The position numbers were made by a program, and so were the translations under genes. From Vitellaria paradoxa (taxonomy: Eukaryota > Streptophyta > Magnoliopsida > Ericales > Sapotaceae), in NCBI GenBank assembly GCA_019916065.1, contig CM034233.1, positions 10,869,573 to 10,933,572 of the forward strand: a stretch of DNA of 64,000 nt. The letters are read 5' to 3'. Of the stretch, positions 34,101-46,100 are shown one piece after another. How positions within the stretch are numbered: the stretch's first letter is position 1; the number at the start of each line of letters is the position of its first letter. The notes under the pieces are model-generated. The model searched no databases, was not told where the DNA came from, and saw nothing but the letters and a program-made list of their open reading frames with translations.

Positions 34101-37100
34101 TATTAAGTAAAGTAAAACTTGACTAATGGATGCCCCAAGTAATCGATACTTTGGAATTAAACCAATTTTGGAGATTTCTCTAATCTTTGGGCTTACTATT
34201 TTTTGAACTTCTATGGACTGCATTTATATTCTTAAAGTAAATGTACGAGAGGACACGAGAAAAGGCAACATTAAGGGGGGAGGGGGAAGAACAGGAGTCT
34301 AAGGCATGCCTTAAGAGGTTGTAGTGTTAGCTAGCTCAATTAGAAAGTTTATTGAAAGTTGTACGAGAGATGAAGGATGGAATTTTGCCTTCTGTTAAGG
34401 TTGTTAGTTTTCCAGTTGTCATGGATGCTGCCTTCTTTAGTGCAATATGTTCCCAATTCTGTTAAAAAAAAAAAAAAACTGTGTGAATAACCACAAAAAC
34501 AAATTCCGAGTCCATTTGAAAATGGAAAAGTCGTTTCATGGATTAGAAGGACCAACCATATTGAGTTCGTGTACTAGTTAGTCTTTGGGACACCATTAGG
34601 GAAAAAGAAGTTTGAGTAATGGTTTTCACGGTGCTTGCATTGGAAAATTATGTATTGAGTTTTTGCATCCCAACTTCTAACAGCTATTTGTGAATTCTGT
34701 TACTATTGAACTTATTGAAGGTCACATCTTTATTAAATTGTTGGCTATCAGTCTCTTTAATGTCTTTTGAAGGCTTTTACAAATTCCATGGCAATGACTG
34801 TGGGAATACATCTTTTGCTGGCTCTTTATCCTTGGTAGTAATGAACTATATATTTATTGTGGGGGCTTTCCATCTATGCTAACTATTTTTGTTATTGCCT
34901 TCCATTGATTTTCTTTTCCTCTCATTAATAAAAACATCCCTTTAGCACTCTTGCAAGCAATATTTTTTGTTTTTAAAAGATGTGGATTAGTTGGAGATAT
35001 TGACTGTTGATCTTGTGTTTGAGTTCTATAAAAAATTACGAGACTTCTACATCATGAAAGTTGGAGTAGGATAATTATTTGATTAATAGACTAGTACATC
35101 CCCATGATCATGTTTTTCATGTTGTTGTGGCTTTGGTAATTCACAGGGTGCTGTTGAATCTGTCTCTGTGGGTGAAATTAGACTCAGCTTACGACAGTCT
35201 TTGGTTAAACTTGGGGCTGGTTTTATTTCTAGGGACCCAAAACTGCAAGTTTTAATATGTGATTTAGAAGTTGTAATGAGATCATCAAATAGAAGTGTAC
35301 AGAAAAGCAGATCTCGAAGGTCTCGTGCTTCAGGCCGAGGAAAGTGGATGGTTGTGGCTAATGTGGCCAGATTTTTGTCAGTTTCTATAACAGAAATGGC
35401 CGTGAAGGTAAATGCTGTTTAATGAAGTGTTTTGTTTTGAAGTTTTCTCTCTTGTTGTGTTGGAGATTTTTGTTGATTTATGCCTTCAATTGCTGCTTAT
35501 TCCAACTGATTCAATGTTTTGCTTTGAAAAAGTTCAGTTGGGTTATTCATGGATGTGTTACTGCAAAAAAAGTTACCATATGGCATATAGATGTTAAGAT
35601 TCATGATATGGATATGTATTAATAATTTCTGGATTTCTAGTCTTATTTCAGATGAACTTATTGTGTGCATTCCACATAATTGCGTTCCCTTCATAATTGA
35701 TATTTATGAGGAGGGACATGAGGGTACATTTTTTCAGGAGTGACAACTACAGGGGGATATTCCCAGTTAGTTGCCTGTTGAACAAAACCTTTTTGTGTGT
35801 CAAAAGGATGCCCAGGGCTATTTCATTGAGAATCCGCAGGGTGGCAAGTGTGAATGCACATGCAATTAGTCCCCCCCCCCCACGCGCGCGCGTGCGCGCG
35901 GGGGGTTGGTGGCCCCGATAAGTAATCAAATTTTATTGAAAAGCATCAAGAAGATGCAAAAGGCAATGTTACAACTCCAAGCTATCTACAAAGTTCAAAA
36001 AGTAAAAAGCTCTGGCTCTCTATCCGCCTCTGGCCATTTGTATAATGACAAAGAACAACCCATCAACCTATATAATGGAAATTTCATATCTCTAAAGATT
36101 CTTATATTTCTCTCCTCATATCAGTCAAAAAATACAAAAAGGGATAAGATTCCACGCTCCTCTGCCTGGGACTGTGACCCCCCACAATGACTGCAGAAAG
36201 TGTTGAATTCTTCTTAGGACCACCCAATCAACTTTGCAGTGTGACAAAGCAAGGTGCCAAAACTGTTGTGTCCATGAACATTCCAAGAACAAGTGATCAA
36301 TTCTGCCGCCTCTTGACACAAGCAACATTGGTTCGCAACATCACACCCCTCCTCAGGTTTTCAATGGTCAGAGTTTTGCAACAAAAACAGCCACTCTAGG
36401 AGAAGCTTTCCCACTAAGGCCGCATATAATGACTTGAACTACTCCTGAGCTCATCAATGTCCACACATGTTTGTTCTTCCTCTCCCTCGAAAGGAGTCTG
36501 CAACATGTGCATCAGCCAAATGTAGCTTTCTGTCTCCCACTATCTTTTTTTGATAAGCGACAACAATTACTAAGAAAAAGAAATGTTACATATCAAGTGA
36601 ATAAGATATCCACCTTACATAGATTAAGAAAAGGAGGAGGAAAAAAACAACACGAACCTCATCAACAGAGAAAGATACATATTTTTTGTTGATAGCATAA
36701 TTCTTTCCAATGATGTTGTCTGAGCTAGAGGGGAATTCCCTGGAAGGCAGAGTTATTAGAAATCCACAGGGATGCTGGATATTTTTTATCCCATGCTATC
36801 TGGTATATGTCCTCAAACTCTTCTCTAAGGTATCTCCCTTTTAATCACCGATCCTCCCAAAATCTCACCCTCTCCCCCGTCCCAATCTTCATGGCACTAA
36901 ATCTGCTAAAACTGTGCCACCTAATTTGGATGCTCTTGATTGTCCACTTTCCCCATTCAGATCCATGTCTAGCACATGCCACCTTCCTCCGAAGTCTCTT
37001 GGTTTTGTTCACATTTAAAAGTTTTTTTTTTGGGATAAGTACATTCAAAAGTTTGTTGCTGTCGTTTCTTTGTTTTTGAAACTAGTGGTTAGCAGGTGGT

Positions 37101-40100
37101 AGTTTAGGTATTTATTTTTTTTTAAGACTTCGTGGAGAGTGTCTCTACTAGCAGTTTTTTTTTTTTTTAATTTACTTCTTGTCATTTTAAGTTACCCTAT
37201 GTAATAAATCTAATATTTAAGTTGGAAGATTGTTCTAGGTACCAGTGCAAAATGTGCTTGATTAAGGGCTGATCACAACTGGGCATTCTTTGATTTGCTT
37301 TGCATGGATAACATGCATTTTTTTCGCATGAAGTAAATACTATTTATTTGTTTATTTAATTTTGATGATAGCACATGCCAATAGGTGCCACCTATGCACG
37401 TGTGACAAGTATGCTATTAATGGCATTATACCGTGATTAACAATAAAACTGCAAAATCCCACGAGTTTCTGCAGATTCTAACAGCCGAAATGATGTAGGC
37501 GTTTATGTATAACATGTGAATGGGTTTCATTTTTGTGATGTCACAATCACAGATGCTTTACCAAAACTGTCTAATTTGCTAAAGTGGGTGGCATTTAAAT
37601 TTTGAGGAAAGTTCCAAGTCAACTGGCTCTTCTTATTTCTTACAAGAGATGCATATTGGATTTTTTTTTTTTGGGTTCTTATTGGCTGGGTTTTTTTCAT
37701 GTTAAAATGTTTTATATACCTTTAATTTCTATCTAATGTTGCAGATGCCCAAAGCTACTATTGAAGTTAAAGAACTGACGCTTGATATATCTAAAGATGG
37801 TGGATCCAAACCCACGCTGTTTGTTAAGTTACACCTCTTGCCTGTCATTCTTTATGTGGGTGAGCCTCGGGTTAGTTGCGACCAGTTGTCCAACCTTAAC
37901 CATGGTGAATACATTTCTACCAGCCAGGCATCAACTGCCTTGATGGAAAGGACCTCTGCTCCTTTCTACTGTGAAGAATTCTCTCTTTCATCTGAATTTG
38001 GTCACAATAGGTACGTTTTTTTTTATTTAATCTTTTGTCAAAATTTTTGTGGAAACAATTCTTCATTATTCTATCTCTTATACTAGTTGTATAGTTGCTA
38101 GCTTTGGCTATGTAAATTTTCTTAGATTATTAGGATTGGGCCACATTTATCAAAAGCTCAGTGTGCAATTTGAACAGTAGAAGTGGATGCGCACACTTTG
38201 TGTGAGAGAAATACTCATTAATTTTTTTTCTTTATTTTGTTCTCCCTGCCAACTCCGCCTATGTTTTTTTCATGGCCGGTCCCAAGCCCGGATAAAGGAG
38301 GAGGGTTGTGTTAGGTAGTCGACAGTCAGCGTAAAACTTTGTCGAATTTTTATGGATTTTATGACACCTAATGAGATTTCGTGGGGGCGTTCCCTACTTA
38401 GCGACGCGCTGTATGGTCCGAGTACAGTATTAAATGAGCAAGGACCGCTGCGTCGGCGCCCGGGTGCGGTGTTAAATAGGCAAGGGTCCTCGCACTTTCC
38501 TGGACGAGTTGGGGGGGCAAGGAAGCTAGTCCAAAATAGAAGGCTGAGATTAGGTACTTGGAATATTGGGAGCTTAACTGGGAAATTTATGGAAGTGGTG
38601 GATACAATGGAAAGGAGAAGAATTGCAATTGCTTGCTTGCAAGAGATGAAGTGGGTGGGACAGAAAGCTAAAGATATTGAGAGGACTGGGTATAAGTTAT
38701 GGTATACGGGACTTAATAGATCGAGAAATGGGGTCGACATAGTAGTAAGCAAGGACCTAAAGGAAGATATAGTTAATGTGAAACGCTGTGGAGATAGGAT
38801 TATTGCAATTAAGTTAGTGTTAGGAGAAGAGATAGTAAACGTAATTAGTGCTTATGCCCCCCAGGTGGGCTTAGGAGATGTACATAAGGAGAAGTTTTGG
38901 GAAGACTTGGAAGGAATGCTATTAGAGATACCTCAAGGAGAGATGATCTTCATAGGAGGAGATTTGAATGGTCATATAGGATGCGACATAGATGGATACA
39001 TAGGAGTACAAGGGGGATATGGTTACGGTGATAGAAATGAAGAAGGGAAGGATATTTTGGAGTTTGCAGTGGCTTATGATCTCATGGTGACAAAGACCTT
39101 TTTTAAGAAGAGAGAAGAACATTTGGTGACTTATAAGAGTGGCTCCTCAAAGACACAGATTGACTTCTTCTTAACTAAGAAAAGAGATCGTGTAACTTGT
39201 AAAGATTGTAAAGTTATACCGGGGGAGAGCTTGACTGCCCAACATAGGTTGTTGGTCATAGATGTGCAGCTTCAAAGGTGGACTAGAAAAAAGAAGTCAT
39301 ATAGATGCTCAAAGACTAAATGGTGGAACTTAAAAGGTGATAAGCAAGCAGCATTCAGGGAAAGAGTACTAGAGAAAAATATTTGGACGGTAAATGAGAG
39401 TGCAAATATTATGTGGGATAAGTTAGCAAAGTGTATTAGGAAGGTAGGGAAAGAAGTCTTAGGAGAATCCAAAGGGAGTGCTCCGGCACAGAAAGAGGCA
39501 TGGTGGTGGAACGAGACCGTCCAAGGCAAGATAAGAGTTAAAAGAGAGTGTTTTAAATCTTGGCAAAACGACCGAAATGAAGCGAACTTGGAGAGGTATA
39601 GAGAAGCTAGAAGAGAAACCAAAAAGGCAGGCTAAGGCAAAGACATTTGAGGATTTATATAGGCGACTTGACACTAAGGAGGGCGAAAGAGAGATATTCA
39701 AGCTTGCTAAATCTAGAGATAGACGGACCAAGGATTTAAACCAAGTTAAATGCATTAAGGATGAGGATGAAAATGTATTAGTAAAGGAAGAGGAGATAAA
39801 GGAGCGTTGGAAGAGCTACTTCTACAAGTTATTTAACGAAAGCAGTAGTAGTGACATACATTTGGGGCAGTTTACCACTTTTAGGGAAGAATTAAATTTT
39901 ATGTTTTATAGGAGAATCAGTAGGGAAGAAGTAAAAGAAGTATTAAAAAGGATGAAGAATGGGAAAGCGGTTGAGCCAGATGGTATCCCTATTGAGGTTT
40001 AGAGGTGCTTAGGAGAGGATGGCATAAGTTGGTTGACAAAACTTTTTAATGTAGTGCTAAAGAGCAAGAAGATGCCTGATGCATGGAGGAAAAGTATCCT

Positions 40101-43100
40101 TATACCCATATACAAGAACAAAGGAGATATTCAGAACTGTGCGAACTATCGCGGGATTAAATTGATGAGCCATACGATGAAATTATGGGAGAGAATTATT
40201 GAGAGAAGACTAAGAAGGACAACAAACGTTTCAGAGAACCAAATTTCATGCCTGGAAGATCAACCATGGAGGCTATCTTTCTCTTGAGGAGGTTAATGGA
40301 ACAGTATAGAGAAGGTAAAAAAGATTTACATATGGTGTTCATCGAATTAGAGAAGGCATATGATCGGGTTCCTAGGAAGATTCTATGGAGAGTATTGGAA
40401 AAGAAAGGAGCGTGTGTCGCATATATTGAGGCGATAAAGGACATGTATGATAGAGCCATGACATCTATACGGACGACTGGTGGAGAGACTAATGAGTTCT
40501 CTATCACGATTGGTTTACATCAAGGCTCAGCGTTAAGCCCGTACTTGTTTGCTTTAGTTATGGATGATATTACAAGACATATTTAGGATGAGGTGCCGTG
40601 GTGTATGCTATTTGCAGATGATATTATTTTAGTAGATGAGACTATCAAAGAAATAGATTTACTGAAGATTTGACATTCCCAAATGGGTAGCCACTGTTTT
40701 ATATTTATACTAATACAAGTTACATATACAATAAATACTATACAAGGAATCTAGACTAGGTACATACCCCCTAGAATATTAAATACACTAAGTACATGCA
40801 CATATATTAAATACACTAAGTACATGCACATATATTAAATACACTAAGTACATGCACATATATTAACAGCCATATTTTCCCACACTCCCTCTCAAGCTGG
40901 TGAATAGATATTCTCCATTCCCAGCTTGGATACAATACTTTCAAACACTGGACCACTTAACCCTTTGGTTAACACATCAGTGAGCTGATCATTTGTAGAC
41001 ACATAGGGTGTGCAGATCAATCACTCTCCAATTTTTCCTTGATAAAATGTCTGTCAATTTCGATATGCTTTGTCCGATCATGTTGCACTGGATTGTGGGC
41101 TATGCTAATTGCAGACTTATTATCGCAATAAAGCCTCATCGGGCCCTCCAACTTGATCCTCATGTCTTCTAGAATGATCTTCAGCCAAAGTAACTCACAT
41201 ACTCCTTGAGCCATTGCTCGAAACTCAGCTTCTGCACTAGACCGTGCTACCACATTTTGCTTTTTACTTCTCCATGTCACAAGGTTCCCACCAAGAAACG
41301 TACAATATCCAGTGGTCGATCTTCTATCAATCAATGACCCAGCATAATCAGCATCTGTATAGGCTTCAAGCATTAAGCCTCCACTCCTCCTAAAGAGAAT
41401 TCCTCTTCCTGGTGTACTCTTAAGATATTGCAACACTCTGTGTGCTGCTTGAAGATGAACCTCTTTTGGAGTGTGCATGAATTGACTAATCACATTCACA
41501 GCATAAGCTATATCCTGTCGTGTGTGGGACAGATAAATGAGCTTTCCCACCAAGCGTTGATACATCCCTTTGTCCACCATAGCATCTTCCTCTGCTATTC
41601 CAAGCTTTAGATTCGGATCTATTGGAGTACTCACCGGTTTGCATGCTGTTTTACCTGTCTCTTTGAGTAGATCAGTTACATACTTCTGCTGAGAAAGAAA
41701 AATACCCTTATCTGAATGTGCCACTTCAATTCCAAGAAAATACTTTAGCTTCCCAAGTGTCTTAATCTCGAATTCTTTTGCCAAGCACTCACTCAAAAAA
41801 TGTCTCTCCTGATCATCACTTCCTGTAACAATTATATCATCCACATAAACTAAGAGAACTGTGACTCCCCCTGAAGACGAGTGTTTGACGAACAGTGTAT
41901 GATCTCCTTGACTTTGCTTATATCCTAACATCACCATAACCTTGGCAAACCTGCCGAACCATGCTCGAGGAGATTGTTTAAGCCCATATAATGCCTTCTT
42001 TAACCTACACACTGTATGATCAGTAACTCCTTTTCCATAACCAGGTGGAATTTCCATATATATCTCTTCCTCTAGATCTCCATGCAAGAAAGCATTTTTT
42101 ATATCAAACTGTTGTAAATCCCATCCAAAGTTAGCTGCCAAAGACAATAGGACTAACAGTATTCAGCTTTGCAACTGGGGCAAAAGTCTCTAGATAGTCC
42201 ACTCCATACATCTGAGTATAACCTTTGGCTACCAACCTTGCCTTGTATCTCTCCACTGAACCATCAGCTCTATACTTCACTGTGTACACCCATTTACATC
42301 CCACTGGTTTCTTCCCTGCTGGTAACTCCACAAGCTTCCATGTTTTGTTCTTTTTCCAGTGCCTCCATTTCTACATTCATAGCTTGCTTCCATTTTTCAT
42401 TAGACAAAGCTTCGGATAGATTGGAAGGAATGACAATGGTTTCTAGGTTATTGAGGAAGGCTCTGTGTGACGGGGAAAATTGCTTAAAGGATAGGAAGTG
42501 TGCAAGGGGATATAAGGGTCTTTTAGTGCACTCTCTCATACCTTTTCTCAATGCAATGGGCAAGTCTGTGTCACTACTACCCTTATGGGTCTCACTCTCT
42601 ACTTCTGGTTCGGCTTCAATCCGTAATATGGGTTCAGGAATCATTACCTCATCGGACTCTTGGACTTGCGTAGAGTTGGGGGCAACCATCTTCCTCCTTG
42701 CATACATCTTGCCTTTGCCATATCTAACATCCCTGGGAATAGACTCAGTTTCGGGTTGAGTAGACACGGAAGCTGTTGTTACAGGATTAGACACAAGTTC
42801 AGAGGAAACTATGACAGACTCAGATAGTTAAGATTGAAACGGAGCATGATCACTAGTGGATGAAGAAGTAGGATGGTTTGAAACTGATGAAGAAGTAGGA
42901 TGGTTTAAAACTGAAAGATCCAACATTAAGTCAAAATCCAAACCCTCGTCTTCTCTCACTAACTTCTCCCCCTGAAGATAAGGGTTTGGAAAGTAAGATT
43001 CACGTTCATTGAAGGTAACATCCATAGAAACAAAGAATTTTCGGGAAGGTGGATGATAACACTTGTAACCTTTCTGAGTTGACGAATATCCCACAAATAC

Positions 43101-46100
43101 ACACTTTATAGCTCTTGGATCCAGTTTCCCTCGGTTGTGACTGTGAACATGTACAAAGGACGTACACCCAAACACTCTAGGAACAAGATTATTTGTGGTG
43201 TGTAGGGTAGGGTAAAATGTTGACAACACGTCCGTTGGACTCTTAAATCCTAGGACTCTAGAGGGCAATCTGTTTATGAGATGTGTTGCTGTAAGAACAG
43301 CTTCCCCCCAAAAAGTTTTAGGAACATGGTTTTCAAATAACAACGCTCGGGTTTTTTCAAGGAGATCACCATTTTTCCTCTCTGCAACTCCATTTTGCTG
43401 CGGGGTATTCACACAAGATGACTCATGTATTATCCCTTCCTTTTGAAAAAATGGACTGAGACTTTGATTAAAATAGTCCCTTGCATTATCAGACCTAACT
43501 CTTTTGATGGTCACTCCAAACTGATTTTTAATCATGGAACAGAAATTTGGGAAAACAATACTGACATCAGATTTTTGTTTAAGAAGAAAAATCCAGCAGA
43601 CTCGAGTGCAATCATCAATAACGGAAACAAACCATCGTGCCCCAGAGATATTAGCAACAGTAGATGGACCCCAAACATCACTATGAATTAAATAAAAAGG
43701 AATGGAACTTATTTTATTGTGCCCTGGAAATGGTATACGTTTGTGTTTGGCAAGTTCACATTTTTCACAATGAAAAGACTCAACATCAAAACTTTTAAAC
43801 AAAGACGGAAACAAAAGTTTAATGACTCTAAATGATGGATGTCCAAGTCGGCGATGATGGAGCCAAATTTTCTCTTTATAGGATGTCAAGGACTTGGAAA
43901 CAAATGACACTGACTGTTTATCCTTGTTGATAGTTGGTTGACTTGTTTCAAGAAAGTAGAGGCCACCCTGTTCTCTAGCATGTCCAATCGTCTTCCCCGA
44001 ATCCTTTTCCTGAAATATGCAATCAGTATGATGAAAAACCACATTACATTGTAAGTCATGAGTAAGTTTTTGGATGGATATCAGATTGGTAGATAGCTTA
44101 GGGACATGAAGGACATTCTGCAAGGTTAACAATGGGTTAATTTGGACACTTCCAATTCCTGCCACAGTGGTCAAAGAACCATCTGCAGTGGCTATTTTTC
44201 TACTGCTTGGGCACGGGGAATAGTTGGTAAAGACATTTGGTGAGTGGGTCATATGATCGGTAGCTCCTGAATCCATGATCCAAGAGGTGGAAAAGACTGC
44301 ATCCGAAACATTTAATCTAATGGAAAGCGGAAACTCACCTGAATATGCCAAAGAACAAGTAGCTGAGGGCTTATCAAGACTGTTGATGAGAGCTCTCACC
44401 CTTTCCAGTTCACCTTGGTTGAGACCAGCTGCTTCTGATTTGGGTGGCTCATCACTTTGGCCAGTTGCTACATTGGCTTGTCCACTTCTGGATTGTCCCC
44501 CTCTTTGTCCCCATTCTCGGCTTGGTGGCTTCCCATGAAGCTTCCAACAATTCTCACGAGTGTGCCGCCGTTTCTTGCAATATGTGCAATATAAATTGTC
44601 TCGGTCTTGATTCCTAGAATCTCCTGTCTTCATGTCAAGGGCTAGTTTTCTTTCATTACCAGCAGACTTCTTTGCAGTAGGTATATTCAGCTTGTTTCCA
44701 TCACTTGCAACCATTGCTGAATTGATTGAAACTTGTGGCTCCAGCATCAGACTTCGCCTACTCTCCTCTCCTCGAACTATGGCTACCACTTCATTGAAGC
44801 ATGGGACTTCCGATTTCCCAAGAATCTGAACACGCACCTGATCGAATTCCGGATTCAACCCAACAAGAAAGTCATAGACTCTATCCCGTTCAATAAAGTT
44901 CTTCAAAACAGCAGCATCATCGGAACACTTCGTCTTTATTATTCTGTATTGGTCTAACTCCTGCCACAAAGCACTCAATTGATTAGCGTACTCTGTGACT
45001 GTCTTATTCCCTTGCCTTGCTGCCGTTGTTTTAACCTTTACCTCATACACCTGAGCGGCATCTTTTGCCTTTGAGTACGTTTGTTGGATCGCGTCCCATA
45101 TATCTTTGGCAGTGTTTAGAAACATGCACGTGTCACTGATTTCTGGGGTCATAGATCCCCATAGCCATGCCATAATCATCGAGTCTTCTTCATCCCACGC
45201 TTCAAAGTTCAGATCACTAGGCTTCGGACCCGTACCCATGAGATGGCTGATTTTCCCCTTGCCTTTCAAAATGGTCCGGACTAATTGGGACCACTTCAGA
45301 TAATTCTTCCCATTTAATCTGTATGCAGCCTGGATATTTTGCAGATCTCCAATACCGTGCGAGATGGTTGTCTCATCTTGTTGACTGGTGGCTGGTTTTG
45401 TGACTGGTGAAACATCCGACATCATAGGTGTCGTGAGGAAGTAAAAAATTCAGCAATGAAGGCTGAAGAAAAGTCAGCAATGAAGGCTGAAAACGGGGCG
45501 TTGAAGGTTGAAAAAAATACTCCCTTTTGATCTCAGAAAACAGAGTAAAAACAGAGCACAAAAGAAGGCCAAAGGTTCCAGAAAATAACCTGGCTCTGAT
45601 ACCATATCAAAGAAATAGATTTACTGAAGATTTGACATTCCCAAATGGGTAGCCACTGTTTTATATTTATACTAATACAAGTTACATATACAATAAATAC
45701 TATACAAGGAATCTAGACTAGGTACATACCCCCTAGAATATTAAATACACTAAGTACATGCACATATATTAAATACACTAAGTACATGCACATACATTAA
45801 CAGCCATATTTTCCCACAGAGACGAGAGAAGGAGTGAATGCTAAGCTAGAATTGTGGCGGGATACGTTAGAGACAAAAGGGTTTAGGCTAAGCCGATGTA
45901 AGACGGAATATATGAAATGTAAGTTTAGTCAAAGTAGGATAACGAGTAGTATAGAAGTAAGTTTAGGCACACAAAAGATTGTAGAGAAAGATAAATTTAG
46001 GTACCTTGGATCTATGGTGCAACAAGATGGAGGGATTGATACTGATGTAAGTCACAGGATTCAAGCTGGATGGACCAAATGGAGGAGTGCTTCGGGGGTT

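Larger units (their letters stand above)
40643..45818 (-). mobile_element. Ty1-copia retrotransposon, recent insertion into the RTE
   Basis: 5176 bp, flanked by the 5-bp duplication GAGAC (40638-40642 and 45819-45823) inside the RTE reading frame. LTRs lie at 40643-40884 and 45605-45818. Next to the 5' LTR is TGGTATCAGAGCCAGG (45589-45604 on the minus strand), a primer-binding site for initiator tRNA-Met. Next to the 3' LTR is a purine tract (TTGAGAGGGAGTG). Gag-protease-integrase-RT-RNase H order on the minus strand marks Ty1-copia. LTRs differ by one substitution and one 28-bp repeat unit, so insertion is recent. Yet coding lesions are already present, so this copy was probably moved by another element's proteins. 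Confidence 0.97.

Noticed and set aside
35871..35906. CpG island or promoter for an antisense gene
   Set aside because: Only 36 bp long, with no exon or TATA context nearby; treated as simple sequence.
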